Source: Bacteroidota bacterium (GTDB lineage: Bacteria > Bacteroidota > Bacteroidia > Bacteroidales > UBA10428). From it: a stretch of DNA of 64,000 bases. The stretch is from assembly GCA_016699695.1 (NCBI GenBank), contig CP065006.1:3286001-3350000 (forward strand), given 5' to 3'. Below are positions 1-7,593 of the stretch, piece after piece (the first letter of the stretch is position 1; every line of letters starts with the position of its first letter). Made by a program: the position numbers and the translations under genes. The notes beneath the pieces were generated by a model. The model saw only the letters and a program-made list of their open reading frames with translations. It did no database searches and was not told where the DNA came from.

Positions 1-1260
1 ACCCTTTTTATGTTGGCGGTTTTGCCAGTGGTAATGGTGCTGGTGATATTTTTTGGACGCTACATACGAAAGTTGTCGAAAGAAGCCCAGAACCAGGTGG
101 CCGAATCGAATGTGGTGGTGGAAGAAACTCTACAAGGTATTCAATCGGTAAAATCATTTACCAACGAATATCACGAAATGGATCGCTATCGGGAAATAAC
201 CGGAAAGATTGCCCAAACCGGTATACAGAACGGACGCATGCAGGGTGCTTTTTCGTCCTTCATCATACTAGGTCTCTTCGGGGCCATGGTGGCAGTTATC
301 TGGAAAGGAGCTGACCTCTTAGGAAAAGGAGAACTGCAAACCGGAGAGCTGTTTTCGTTTATTATCTATTCAGGCTTTATTGGTGGCACCATTGGTGGCC
401 TGGCAAGTGTATTGGGTCGTGTGCAGAAATTTGTGGGAGCCACAGAAAATTTACTCGAAATCTTGGATGAAAAGGAAGAAACGGTTCAGGAAAATCTTGC
501 ATTGGTTCCCGAGCAAACCATCAAAGGTCGTATACGTTTTGATAACCTGCGTTTCGAATACCCTTCGCGCTTAGGTACGGATGTGTTAACTGAAATTAGT
601 TTTTCTGTCGAGCCCAATAACCTTATTGCCCTGGTAGGGCCCAGTGGTGCCGGCAAATCGACTCTTGTTTCGCTATTGATGCGCCTTTACGAACCCAGTT
701 CGGGCCGTATTCTGTTTGATGGGAAAGAGTCGACACAGTATTCCTTAACGGCATTGCGTTCGCAAATGGCTGTAGTGCCTCAAGATATCTTTTTGTTTGG
801 AGGTACCATTGCCGAAAACATTGCCTATGGACGATGGGGAGCCAGCCATGATGAGATTGTAGAGGCTGCTAAGCAGGCTAATGCCTGGCAATTTATTTCG
901 GAAATGAAGGATGGACTGGAAACCCTTGTAGGCGAGCGGGGTACGCAATTATCCGGAGGTCAGAGGCAACGCATTGCCATTGCCCGTGCTTTGTTGAAAA
1001 ACCCGCAGATACTCATTCTCGATGAGGCCACCTCCTCGCTCGATTCTGAATCGGAACGTCTGGTTCAGGAAGCTCTGGAAAAATTGATGCAGGGACGCAC
1101 TTCTATTGTCATTGCGCACAGGCTGGCAACCATTCGCAGAGCCGATAATATTATTGTGCTCGACAAAGGTCGCATAGTTGAACAGGGTACCCACGAACAC
1201 CTCATGAAGCTAGACAAGGGCGTTTACCGAGGTTTAAGTGAGCTCCAGTTTGCAGTGTAG
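1..1260 (+). CDS. ABC exporter, fused permease-ATPase (3' part)
   Basis: C-terminal part of an MsbA/LmrA-type half transporter, in which a membrane domain fused to an ATPase forms a homodimer or heterodimer and exports a lipid, drug or peptide. The frame is already open at base 1, so about 180 residues of a usual 590-600 residue protein lie outside the window. The visible part begins in the fourth or fifth membrane helix and has a further hydrophobic segment around bases 260-400. The nucleotide-binding domain is complete: Walker A GPSGAGKS near base 640, signature LSGGQRQR near base 950, Walker B ILILDEATSS near base 1015 and the H-loop IAHRLA near base 1115. The substrate cannot be told from this fragment. 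It converges with the next gene across an 8-base gap. Confidence 0.93.
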   Translation, partial: TLFMLAVLPVVMVLVIFFGRYIRKLSKEAQNQVAESNVVVEETLQGIQSVKSFTNEYHEMDRYREITGKIAQTGIQNGRMQGAFSSFIILGLFGAMVAVIWKGADLLGKGELQTGELFSFIIYSGFIGGTIGGLASVLGRVQKFVGATENLLEILDEKEETVQENLALVPEQTIKGRIRFDNLRFEYPSRLGTDVLTEISFSVEPNNLIALVGPSGAGKSTLVSLLMRLYEPSSGRILFDGKESTQYSLTALRSQMAVVPQDIFLFGGTIAENIAYGRWGASHDEIVEAAKQANAWQFISEMKDGLETLVGERGTQLSGGQRQRIAIARALLKNPQILILDEATSSLDSESERLVQEALEKLMQGRTSIVIAHRLATIRRADNIIVLDKGRIVEQGTHEHLMKLDKGVYRGLSELQFAV

Positions 1261-1268
1261 AAAAATGC

Positions 1269-3251
1269 CTAATACTCGCATTTAGTATTGTAGTAGGTAA
1301 ACGAGTTTTTCGGAGCCAGACTTAAATCGCTCCAAACATTGTAAAAATTAAAAAATCCCTTTTCATTCAGCATAACCTCCTGGGCCTCGGCAGTGCCCAA
1401 TAACCTCAATTGCTTACCAGAAGAAGTGTAAATGCCAAATGCCATCTTGAAGCCGGGAGCTACGCCTGTCCACTTATAATTGAGCAACAATCCCTGCTCG
1501 GTGCGCTTGTATGAATAATGCAGTACCGGTAAATCGGTTTCGTAAAGGAATTTTGCAAAGAAAGCAGAGTAATCATCTTTTGCGTAATGATTGACAAACT
1601 GGATAAAAGTTTCAGTATCTACTATCTTTGATTGGTAGGTCAGATAAAAATCTTTGATAAGGGCTTTAAACAGCGAATCGTTATGCATGGTAGCTCTTAG
1701 GCTATGTAAAACTGTGGCACCTTTTACATAAATATCTCCTCCGGCAAAGGCATCTTCGTTAACACCTCGGTTTTGCACCATGGGCCAGAAATTAAATATT
1801 CCTTGAATATGATGCTGCAATTCTTTTTCGGCTTCGGTATACCCCAGTTTTTCTTCCAGAAACAGATATTCGGCATAGGTGGCAAAGCCTTCGTGTATCC
1901 AGGCATCGGCCATATCACCTGCAGTAACCGAATTACCCCACCACTCGTGGGCAGCTTCGTGCACAATAATGTAGTCATAGGATTTGCACAAATAGGCCGA
2001 AGCATTTTTTTCGTTGCTATAGGCATTGCCATAGGCAATGGCGGTTTGGTGCTCCATTCCTTCGTAAGGGGCTTCTATCATGCGAAAATTGTCTTTCCAG
2101 AAGGGAAATGGGCCGAATGCACGGTTATAAAAATCAACTACCTCACGTGCCTGCGTAAAATGTGCTTTTGCAATTTCGAGGTTCTTTGGCAAAACATGGT
2201 AACGGGCCACCAAAGTATCATTCAGACTCAATATGGTATCGGTAAACTCAGCAAAACGACCCATGTAAAAAGTGGCGTTATAATTGTTAATGGGGTACTG
2301 CACAAACCATTCGTATCGGGTATAGCCATCTCCGGCATCGACCACTTGCCGTAGTGTGCCGTTGCATACTGCCTGGTATTTGTCGGGTACTTCGATATGA
2401 ATAGCCATTGAGTCGGGCCGGTCGGTCAGATGGTCTTTAGTGGGCCACCACACACTGGCGCCAAGATGTTCGCAGGCTACCCCAACAAAGTAATTGAATA
2501 AGCTGTCGCGCTTCCAGACAAACCCACCATCCCACGGTGGTTTGGGCGCTATGCGAGGCTTCCCATGATAGTAGACACGAATTTTATGGTTGGAAGCAAG
2601 TTTCAATTCATTGGGGAATTCGATCCATATAGCATCGTATTCGCGGGAAAAACCCAACTTTTTTTTGCCATACACAATGCTGTCGATCACCATATTCTCG
2701 AACAAGTCGAGCTGGATACGCCGGGAAGGGTTGAGTATTCTAAAGTGAATTTCATTGTAGCCTCTAATACTTCTACTCGGAGGCAAAATTCTTATTTGTA
2801 GCTTATAGTAAGTCACATCAAAACAAGTACGCTCAGGTCTTAGTGCGCCTCGCAGGGTATCCTTTCTGGTATAATAGGGCCGGTAGGAATTTTCAGAATC
2901 AAGGGGTACTTTTGTGTAAAAATGTTTTTTTAGCAGATCGTACTTATAGTCTTCGTTGCAATAATAGTTAAGCAGTCCTTTGTTTACCTTATAACCAAGT
3001 CTGTTTGCCTCAGTAAAACTCTCGCATGCCCCCTCCATGTCGCCCAGTTGAAACAAGGCCAGTCCTTTGTTGTAATGCAGATTCTCATTCTCTGGATAGG
3101 ATTTTAACAAATTACTTGTTACCTCAAGTCCAGTATGCCAATCGCCCTCCTTCAGTGCTTGTACGCTTAGTTCAAACGCACTGTTTATACTGGTTTGGCC
3201 AAAAACAGGGCTCAGCGCGAGCAGACAAAAAACTATACTTAAGTACTTCAT
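1269..3251 (-). CDS. M1-family zinc aminopeptidase, secreted
   Basis: 660-residue metallopeptidase of the gluzincin M1 family, which removes N-terminal residues from peptides. The first about 18 residues form a signal peptide ending after VFG, so it should be periplasmic or surface-exposed. Residues about 35-95 look like one or two TPR repeats, an N-terminal extension not typical of M1 enzymes. The zinc site is HEAAH near residue 430, with the third ligand Glu 19 residues after the second His in WIHEGFATY. The exopeptidase loop reads YEGMEH in place of the classical GAMEN. The C-terminal helical domain of the large M1 enzymes is absent and the protein ends in a short beta-rich tail, as in compact bacterial members. 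It is transcribed alone and converges with the ABC transporter. Confidence 0.93.
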   Translation of the reverse strand: MKYLSIVFCLLALSPVFGQTSINSAFELSVQALKEGDWHTGLEVTSNLLKSYPENENLHYNKGLALFQLGDMEGACESFTEANRLGYKVNKGLLNYYCNEDYKYDLLKKHFYTKVPLDSENSYRPYYTRKDTLRGALRPERTCFDVTYYKLQIRILPPSRSIRGYNEIHFRILNPSRRIQLDLFENMVIDSIVYGKKKLGFSREYDAIWIEFPNELKLASNHKIRVYYHGKPRIAPKPPWDGGFVWKRDSLFNYFVGVACEHLGASVWWPTKDHLTDRPDSMAIHIEVPDKYQAVCNGTLRQVVDAGDGYTRYEWFVQYPINNYNATFYMGRFAEFTDTILSLNDTLVARYHVLPKNLEIAKAHFTQAREVVDFYNRAFGPFPFWKDNFRMIEAPYEGMEHQTAIAYGNAYSNEKNASAYLCKSYDYIIVHEAAHEWWGNSVTAGDMADAWIHEGFATYAEYLFLEEKLGYTEAEKELQHHIQGIFNFWPMVQNRGVNEDAFAGGDIYVKGATVLHSLRATMHNDSLFKALIKDFYLTYQSKIVDTETFIQFVNHYAKDDYSAFFAKFLYETDLPVLHYSYKRTEQGLLLNYKWTGVAPGFKMAFGIYTSSGKQLRLLGTAEAQEVMLNEKGFFNFYNVWSDLSLAPKNSFTYYNTKCEY

Positions 3252-3332
3252 GTAAAGGTGTTTGATTAGAATAAACCAGTTTTAATTTTTATCCCAACCC
3301 GATTTGAAATCAAATTGAGCCAATATCCTTTA

Positions 3333-4724
3333 TTAAAGGTTTCCCTTAACAGGCAAGGTAAAGCTCATTGTACTGCCCTTGCCAGGAATACTTTTGATAT
3401 GGATAACTCCATTGTTTTTCTCGATAAACTCTTTACAGATTACCAATCCCAATCCGGTGCCTTTTTCTTTTTCGGTTCCAAGTTTTAACAATCCCTTTTC
3501 TACCCTGAAAAGCCTGCTGATTTCTTCCCCGGTCATCCCCGTACCTGTGTCTGTAATGCTTAGTTCGATTTCGTTGTTGTTTTTGTCGGTACAATGTATA
3601 CTTACTTTTCCTTTTCGGGGTGTAAATTTAAGTGCATTCGAGATAAGGTTGCGTAAGACGATTGAGAGGAGGTGTTTGTCGGCAAAAACCTGTATTTCTT
3701 TATGGAGCGTGTTGTACAGCTCGATTTGTTTTTTATCGCGCAGAAATTCATTGAATTGAAATGCTTCTTCGACCATGGAATAAAGGTTAAGGTATTCTGG
3801 ACAAACCTTCAGGTGACCTGTTTGTGCTCGCGACCATTCCAGAAGGTTCTCGAGCAAAACAGAGGTATTTTGCGATGTGCTGAACAAACTTGAAATGTAG
3901 GATTCCAGTTGATCTTTTGGAATGTCTGATGTATCATTCATCATTAATTTCAGGAGGGCATTCATACTGGTAATGGGGCTTCTGAGGTCGTGGGCTATCA
4001 CCGAGTAAATTTTTCCTTTAATGAGGTTCGAATTATTTATTTCGTTTTGTTGAAGGCGAAGTTCTTCCAGTTGCTGGGCCAGTTGCTGGTTTAGTTGAAG
4101 CAATTCAGTTTTTTGCTGTTCAATCTGAAAGTTGGTTTGCTGAAGTTGGTATTCTTTTTTCTCTGCCAGCCGGTGAAAGATAATTATAGAGATTGTAGCT
4201 CCTATATAGCTTATCAGTATGGTAAAGCCAATGGTGATGGCATTAAATTCATCGGGGAGTGTATTGTCGGGTTTTGTTGAGAATTCGAAAAAATGAAAAA
4301 AAACAAACAAAAAGAGGTTAAGCAGATAAAAAAGAATGATCAGGTATTTTTCTTTTACCGACCAGATATAAATGGGAATAATGGCAAACAGCAAAAAAAG
4401 GATGTGAGAACCGTTTTCAGTTCCACCTTTTTTTAAAATCAATAGAAGCATGATTAGGGTATCAAAAGAAGCCACATAAAACTTTGCCAAATGATGCAAT
4501 TTCAGCCTGTTCAATAAAACGGGAGTCAGGCTTAGGATGGTAAATATTGCCAGCATCAGATTCCGTTGGAGCATTAACTCAAAATCGATAAGGCTGTAAT
4601 AAACAATAAAACCAGCTAATGAAAAGCCTGAAATAATACTGATGGAATTGCTCAGCCTTATTCTTCGCTGTTCGTTCTGTGAGCTTAAATCGTTCAGACT
4701 TTTATTTTCGATATCAGGTTTCAT
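3333..4724 (-). CDS. membrane histidine kinase (orphan)
   Basis: 463-residue sensor kinase. Residues about 25-185 contain six hydrophobic helices with very short loops, an integral-membrane sensor without a recognisable periplasmic domain. A glutamine-rich coiled coil at about 185-235 leads into the HisKA helix, whose phospho-acceptor lies in IAHDLRSP near residue 242. The HATPase domain follows with N box NLISNALKFTP, G1 DTGTGM and G2 GTGLGL. No response regulator lies next to it, so its partner is unknown. The catalytic end resembles the last 220 residues of the propeller kinase at 58504, including a GTExEKGTGLGL stretch, so both belong to one Bacteroidota kinase subfamily. Confidence 0.93.
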   Translation of the reverse strand: MKPDIENKSLNDLSSQNEQRRIRLSNSISIISGFSLAGFIVYYSLIDFELMLQRNLMLAIFTILSLTPVLLNRLKLHHLAKFYVASFDTLIMLLLILKKGGTENGSHILFLLFAIIPIYIWSVKEKYLIILFYLLNLFLFVFFHFFEFSTKPDNTLPDEFNAITIGFTILISYIGATISIIIFHRLAEKKEYQLQQTNFQIEQQKTELLQLNQQLAQQLEELRLQQNEINNSNLIKGKIYSVIAHDLRSPITSMNALLKLMMNDTSDIPKDQLESYISSLFSTSQNTSVLLENLLEWSRAQTGHLKVCPEYLNLYSMVEEAFQFNEFLRDKKQIELYNTLHKEIQVFADKHLLSIVLRNLISNALKFTPRKGKVSIHCTDKNNNEIELSITDTGTGMTGEEISRLFRVEKGLLKLGTEKEKGTGLGLVICKEFIEKNNGVIHIKSIPGKGSTMSFTLPVKGNL

Positions 4725-4801
4725 GGTTCTCTTGCCTTTTCACTAATCAACTTTGTACTATCTGAAAACGTATCTTCCGTTTATTCTGCTTGCTGATTCA
4801 C

Positions 4802-4814
4802 TCACATTATGTGA
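4802..4814. promoter_or_regulatory. dyad-symmetric operator-like site
   Basis: TCACAT-T-ATGTGA is a perfect 6+6 inverted repeat 78 bases upstream of the histidine kinase start and 149 bases before the -7 box for the TlpA-like gene. It resembles half-sites bound by Crp/Fnr-type dimers in reversed order. The assignment is only inferred from symmetry, and such short palindromes occur by chance. Confidence 0.25.
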
Positions 4815-4962
4815 AAGTACATTTTAAATATACACATTCTGCTTACAAATTAAAACCTGTGATTAAAAAATTACCCTGCTGATGGATTTTATTTACTATG
4901 GAAAGGGTTATTTTATCAAGGCATAACTTTGATATTCCAATCCCTTTCATTCGGAAATGTGC

Positions 4963-4970
4963 TATATTTG
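4963..4970 (+). promoter_or_regulatory. -7 promoter box of the TlpA-like gene
   Basis: TATATTTG matches the Bacteroidota primary-sigma -7 consensus TAnnTTTG. No convincing -33 TTTG is found 19-21 bases upstream. If used, transcription would start near 4977 and give a leader of about 107 bases that contains the whole repeated element at 5003-5083. Confidence 0.45.
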
Positions 4971-5002
4971 ATAAAAATCTAATTCACCATTTTTTATGAA
5001 AC

Positions 5003-5090
5003 GAGCATGATTCGTTAAACACAAACAAGGATGAAAATTCATCATGCGAGTTCCATCCGACCCTATTAAATAATTATTTACGGATGAAAA
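5003..5090 (+). promoter_or_regulatory. repeated leader element, copy A (candidate cis-regulatory RNA)
   Basis: The 81 bases ending at the ATG at 5084 differ at 8 positions from the 81 bases ending at the ATG at 42380, with no indel, and the similarity runs into the first codons. ATTCGT at 5010-5015 can pair with ACGGAT at 5080-5085, closing a stem that covers the first two bases of the start codon. GATGA at 5030-5034 and TCATC at 5039-5043 form a hairpin. GGATG at 5029-5033 could alternatively pair with a CATCC about 20 bases further on. An embedded short reading frame begins at ATG 5031 (13 codons including stop). In this copy an earlier in-frame ATG at 5007 is closed by TAA after three codons. 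I do not recognise a known riboswitch family in it. Confidence 0.6.
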
Positions 5091-6175
5091 CATATTCTTT
5101 GTTAAGCCTGCTTTTTTTCTCTTTGTTGTTATCGTGCAAATCTACCACAGAGGGTTTTAAAATCGAAGGCGAAATACAGGGTTTGAAACCCAGTGAAATA
5201 GTTTATCTATATGACAATAGCAGTAAAACTTATATCGATTCCACTACTTCAGAAAAGAGTAAGTTTGAATTTACAGGAACAGTGGCAGAACCATCGCTCT
5301 ATTATGTAATTGTAAAGCGACCAGCTGGCGATGTGAGATATAAAGCTTTTTGGGTCGAAAACAACCTTATTTCTATTTCGGGTGATATTGCGAAGCTCAA
5401 CGATGCCATAGTTTCTGGTTCTGAAATGCAGCGGCAGGAAGATATTTATCTTGCGCAGGTAAAATACATCTACAACGAACTTGCCCGTCTCGAAGCCATC
5501 TATAATCCGGATGATATTGCCTTGGCCGAAAAGCTCGATGCCCAGTTCGATTCACTTCTCGCACTCGAAGACAAGGAAAAAGTGAAGTATATCCGGCAGT
5601 TTCCCGATTATATTTATTCTGCTTACCTTGCCAAGCGGGTTGTCCGAAGCTTGAACCACACCGAGGGTGAGGCTCTTTATGCCAGCCTATCGGCTGATAT
5701 GCAGACAAGTAAATATGGTGTAAATGTAAAGGAGTATCTGGAGCTAAGTAAGGACCTGGGCATAGGAAGCCAGTCCGTTGAATTAAGTTTGCCAGATGCG
5801 AGCGGTAACATGGTGAACCTTTCTTCACTTGCGGGTAAATATGTGTTAATCGATTTCTGGGCTTCGTGGTGTGGTCCCTGCCGCAGGGAAAGTCCATTTT
5901 TACGGGCAGCCTATGAGCAATTTCAGGACAAAGGATTTGAAATATATGGTGTGTCTATTGACAACGATACTACCAAATGGAAAGAAGCAATGGCACAGGA
6001 CCAAATGACCTGGATTGGTGTACATGCCACAGGAGCATTCGACAGCCAGGCTGCTATGATGTACGGAGTGAAATACATCCCATTTAATTACCTGATCGAT
6101 CGTGAAGGAAAAGTAATAGCCATGCACCTGCGAGGGGAGAAACTCATTGAAACCTTGGATAATTTGCTAAAATAG
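5084..6175 (+). CDS. TlpA-like thiol:disulfide oxidoreductase lipoprotein (DUF4369)
   Basis: 363-residue lipoprotein with a hydrophobic leader and lipobox LLSC, placing Cys18 at the mature N terminus. Residues about 24-130 match the beta-rich DUF4369 domain found before thioredoxin folds in Bacteroidota. A helical linker covers about 135-230, and the TlpA/AhpC-TSA thioredoxin domain covers about 235-360. The redox motif WCGPC lies near residue 262, and the cis-Pro loop reads VKYIPFNYLI. Such proteins reduce or isomerise disulfides in the periplasm. They often sit in stress or metal-uptake loci, but this gene is alone. It is preceded by repeated leader copy A and followed by a hairpin terminator at 6246, which suggests its own post-transcriptional control. 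Confidence 0.93.
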   Translation: MKTYSLLSLLFFSLLLSCKSTTEGFKIEGEIQGLKPSEIVYLYDNSSKTYIDSTTSEKSKFEFTGTVAEPSLYYVIVKRPAGDVRYKAFWVENNLISISGDIAKLNDAIVSGSEMQRQEDIYLAQVKYIYNELARLEAIYNPDDIALAEKLDAQFDSLLALEDKEKVKYIRQFPDYIYSAYLAKRVVRSLNHTEGEALYASLSADMQTSKYGVNVKEYLELSKDLGIGSQSVELSLPDASGNMVNLSSLAGKYVLIDFWASWCGPCRRESPFLRAAYEQFQDKGFEIYGVSIDNDTTKWKEAMAQDQMTWIGVHATGAFDSQAAMMYGVKYIPFNYLIDREGKVIAMHLRGEKLIETLDNLLK

Positions 6176-6245
6176 GCTTCGCATTTCCCAATAAATACTG
6201 GCTCGGTTGGTTGCTATTTTCTCAAAAATATAAAAATAGGTAATG

Positions 6246-6268
6246 ACACTGTAAAAATCAGTGTTTTT
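6246..6268 (+). terminator. rho-independent terminator after TlpA-like gene
   Basis: The stem ACACTG/CAGTGT has a 7-base A-rich loop and is followed at once by a run of T. It lies 70 bases downstream of the lipoprotein stop codon and before the serine dehydratase gene. Confidence 0.6.
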
Positions 6269-6307
6269 CATTCCTGTCTATGCTAGCTTCGTTTAAAAGC
6301 CTATCCG

Positions 6308-7519
6308 ATGGAATCGATTAAAGCGATATATAAAACCGGGCATGGCCCATCGAGCAGCCATACTATGGGGCCACGATTGGCAGCCAAACAGTTTCTGACA
6401 AAAAACTCCCAGGCAGCGCGTTTCGAAGTTAGTCTTTATGGCAGCCTTGCTGCTACAGGGCTTGGTCATTTGACCTTTCAAACAATCGAAGAAATTTTTG
6501 CAGGTAAGAAGCTAGCTATCGAGGGTAAGCCCAATGAGTTTCTTAAAAAGCATTCCAATGCCATGCGCTTTAAAGCGTTTGATAAGCAGGAAAACTTGCT
6601 GCAGGAGTGGGTGGCTTACAGTGTAGGGGGTGGTAACATTATCGACGACGATACACGGCTCGAAGAGAAGATGATTTACCCGCTCCGGTCGATGGAGAAA
6701 ATTCTGGAATGGTGCTACGAAAATGGCAAGAGCATATGGGAGTATGCAGAGAAATATGAGGATAGCGATTTATGGGATTACCTGCGCGACGCCTGGGAGG
6801 TGATGAAAGACTCTATTGCCAGGGGCTTGGATTCTGAAGGTGCATTGCCAGGTAAACTTAAGCTGCCACGCAAAGCCGGGAGTGTATACCTGAAGGCACA
6901 AAACTTTAAAGACTATATTCGACGTCGAAGCATGCTTTACGCATATGCCTTGGCTGTTTCGGAAGAAAATGCCTCGGGAGGTAAAATTGTGACAGCTCCA
7001 ACCTGTGGTGCCTGTGGTGTTATGCCTGCTATTTTGTATTATCACCAGAAAAACTATAAAACCTTCGACAGTAAAATTCTCAAGGCTATGGCTACGGCAG
7101 GCATTATCGGCAACCTGGTAAAAACCAATGCCTCCATTTCGGGAGCCGAAGTAGGTTGCCAGGGCGAAGTAGGCACTGCCTGTGCGATGGCTTCGGGCGC
7201 ACTGACCCAATTGCACGGTGGCAGTATTTTTCAGATTGAATATGCTGCTGAAATGGGTTTAGAGCACCATCTTGGCCTTACCTGCGATCCGGTTTTTGGG
7301 TTGGTGCAAATACCCTGTATTGAGCGGAATGCCTTTGCTGCTGCCCGGGCATTGAACCATAAAGATTATGCTATGCTTTCTGATGGAAGGCACCTCATTG
7401 GTTTCGATAAAGTAGTGGCTACCATGAACCAAACAGGGAAAGATTTACCCAGTCTTTACAAGGAAACCTCTACTGGCGGATTGGCCTTGTTTCATGGCAT
7501 AGACGAAAGGGGCGAATAA
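6308..7519 (+). CDS. sdaA: L-serine ammonia-lyase, iron-sulfur type
   Basis: 403-residue L-serine dehydratase (L-serine to pyruvate and ammonia), a cytosolic [4Fe-4S] enzyme with the beta and alpha domains fused in one chain. The substrate loop GPSSSHT lies at residues 14-20. Cluster ligands are expected among the conserved cysteines in PTCGACG (about 232), GCQGEVG (about 283) and CDPVFGLVQIPC (about 325-336). The length is somewhat short for the fused family but all core motifs are present. The last two codons and the stop codon lie inside a dispersed repeat that recurs at 62071, so the present C terminus may be partly repeat-derived. It is likely monocistronic. Confidence 0.95.
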   Translation: MESIKAIYKTGHGPSSSHTMGPRLAAKQFLTKNSQAARFEVSLYGSLAATGLGHLTFQTIEEIFAGKKLAIEGKPNEFLKKHSNAMRFKAFDKQENLLQEWVAYSVGGGNIIDDDTRLEEKMIYPLRSMEKILEWCYENGKSIWEYAEKYEDSDLWDYLRDAWEVMKDSIARGLDSEGALPGKLKLPRKAGSVYLKAQNFKDYIRRRSMLYAYALAVSEENASGGKIVTAPTCGACGVMPAILYYHQKNYKTFDSKILKAMATAGIIGNLVKTNASISGAEVGCQGEVGTACAMASGALTQLHGGSIFQIEYAAEMGLEHHLGLTCDPVFGLVQIPCIERNAFAAARALNHKDYAMLSDGRHLIGFDKVVATMNQTGKDLPSLYKETSTGGLALFHGIDERGE

Positions 7520-7580
7520 AATAAAATACTTTGCAGATACCCCGTCAGCTTGCTGCGGGAAGCTTCATTCATACGATTCC
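7511..7580. repeat. dispersed REP-like palindromic repeat, copy 1
   Basis: About 61 of 70 bases match 62071-62140, including an unbroken 28-base block. The core folds as CCCG-T-CAG-CTTG-CTG-CGGG, a hairpin with one bulged T, like the GC-rich palindromes of REP elements. This copy begins inside the 3' end of sdaA and provides the final GGC GAA TAA. The hairpin may also act as a transcription terminator or mRNA 3' stabiliser between the convergent sdaA and nucleotidase genes. No RAYT transposase is seen in the window. Confidence 0.7.
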
Positions 7581-7593
7581 TTGATTGTCAATA

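Larger units (their letters stand above)
4725..5083. other. intergenic region between divergent kinase and TlpA-like genes
   Basis: This 359-base AT-rich gap holds no gene longer than a leader peptide. It contains a 13-base dyad TCACATTATGTGA at 4802-4814, suited to a dimeric regulator but not assigned to one. A Bacteroidota-type -7 box TATATTTG lies at 4963-4970, facing the lipoprotein gene. The repeated leader element fills 5003-5083. Confidence 0.6.

Noticed and set aside
1773..2354. Long plus-strand frame of 193 codons opposite the M1 peptidase
   Set aside because: It lies entirely antisense to a gene with clear zinc-peptidase motifs and has no recognisable domain; a composition shadow.
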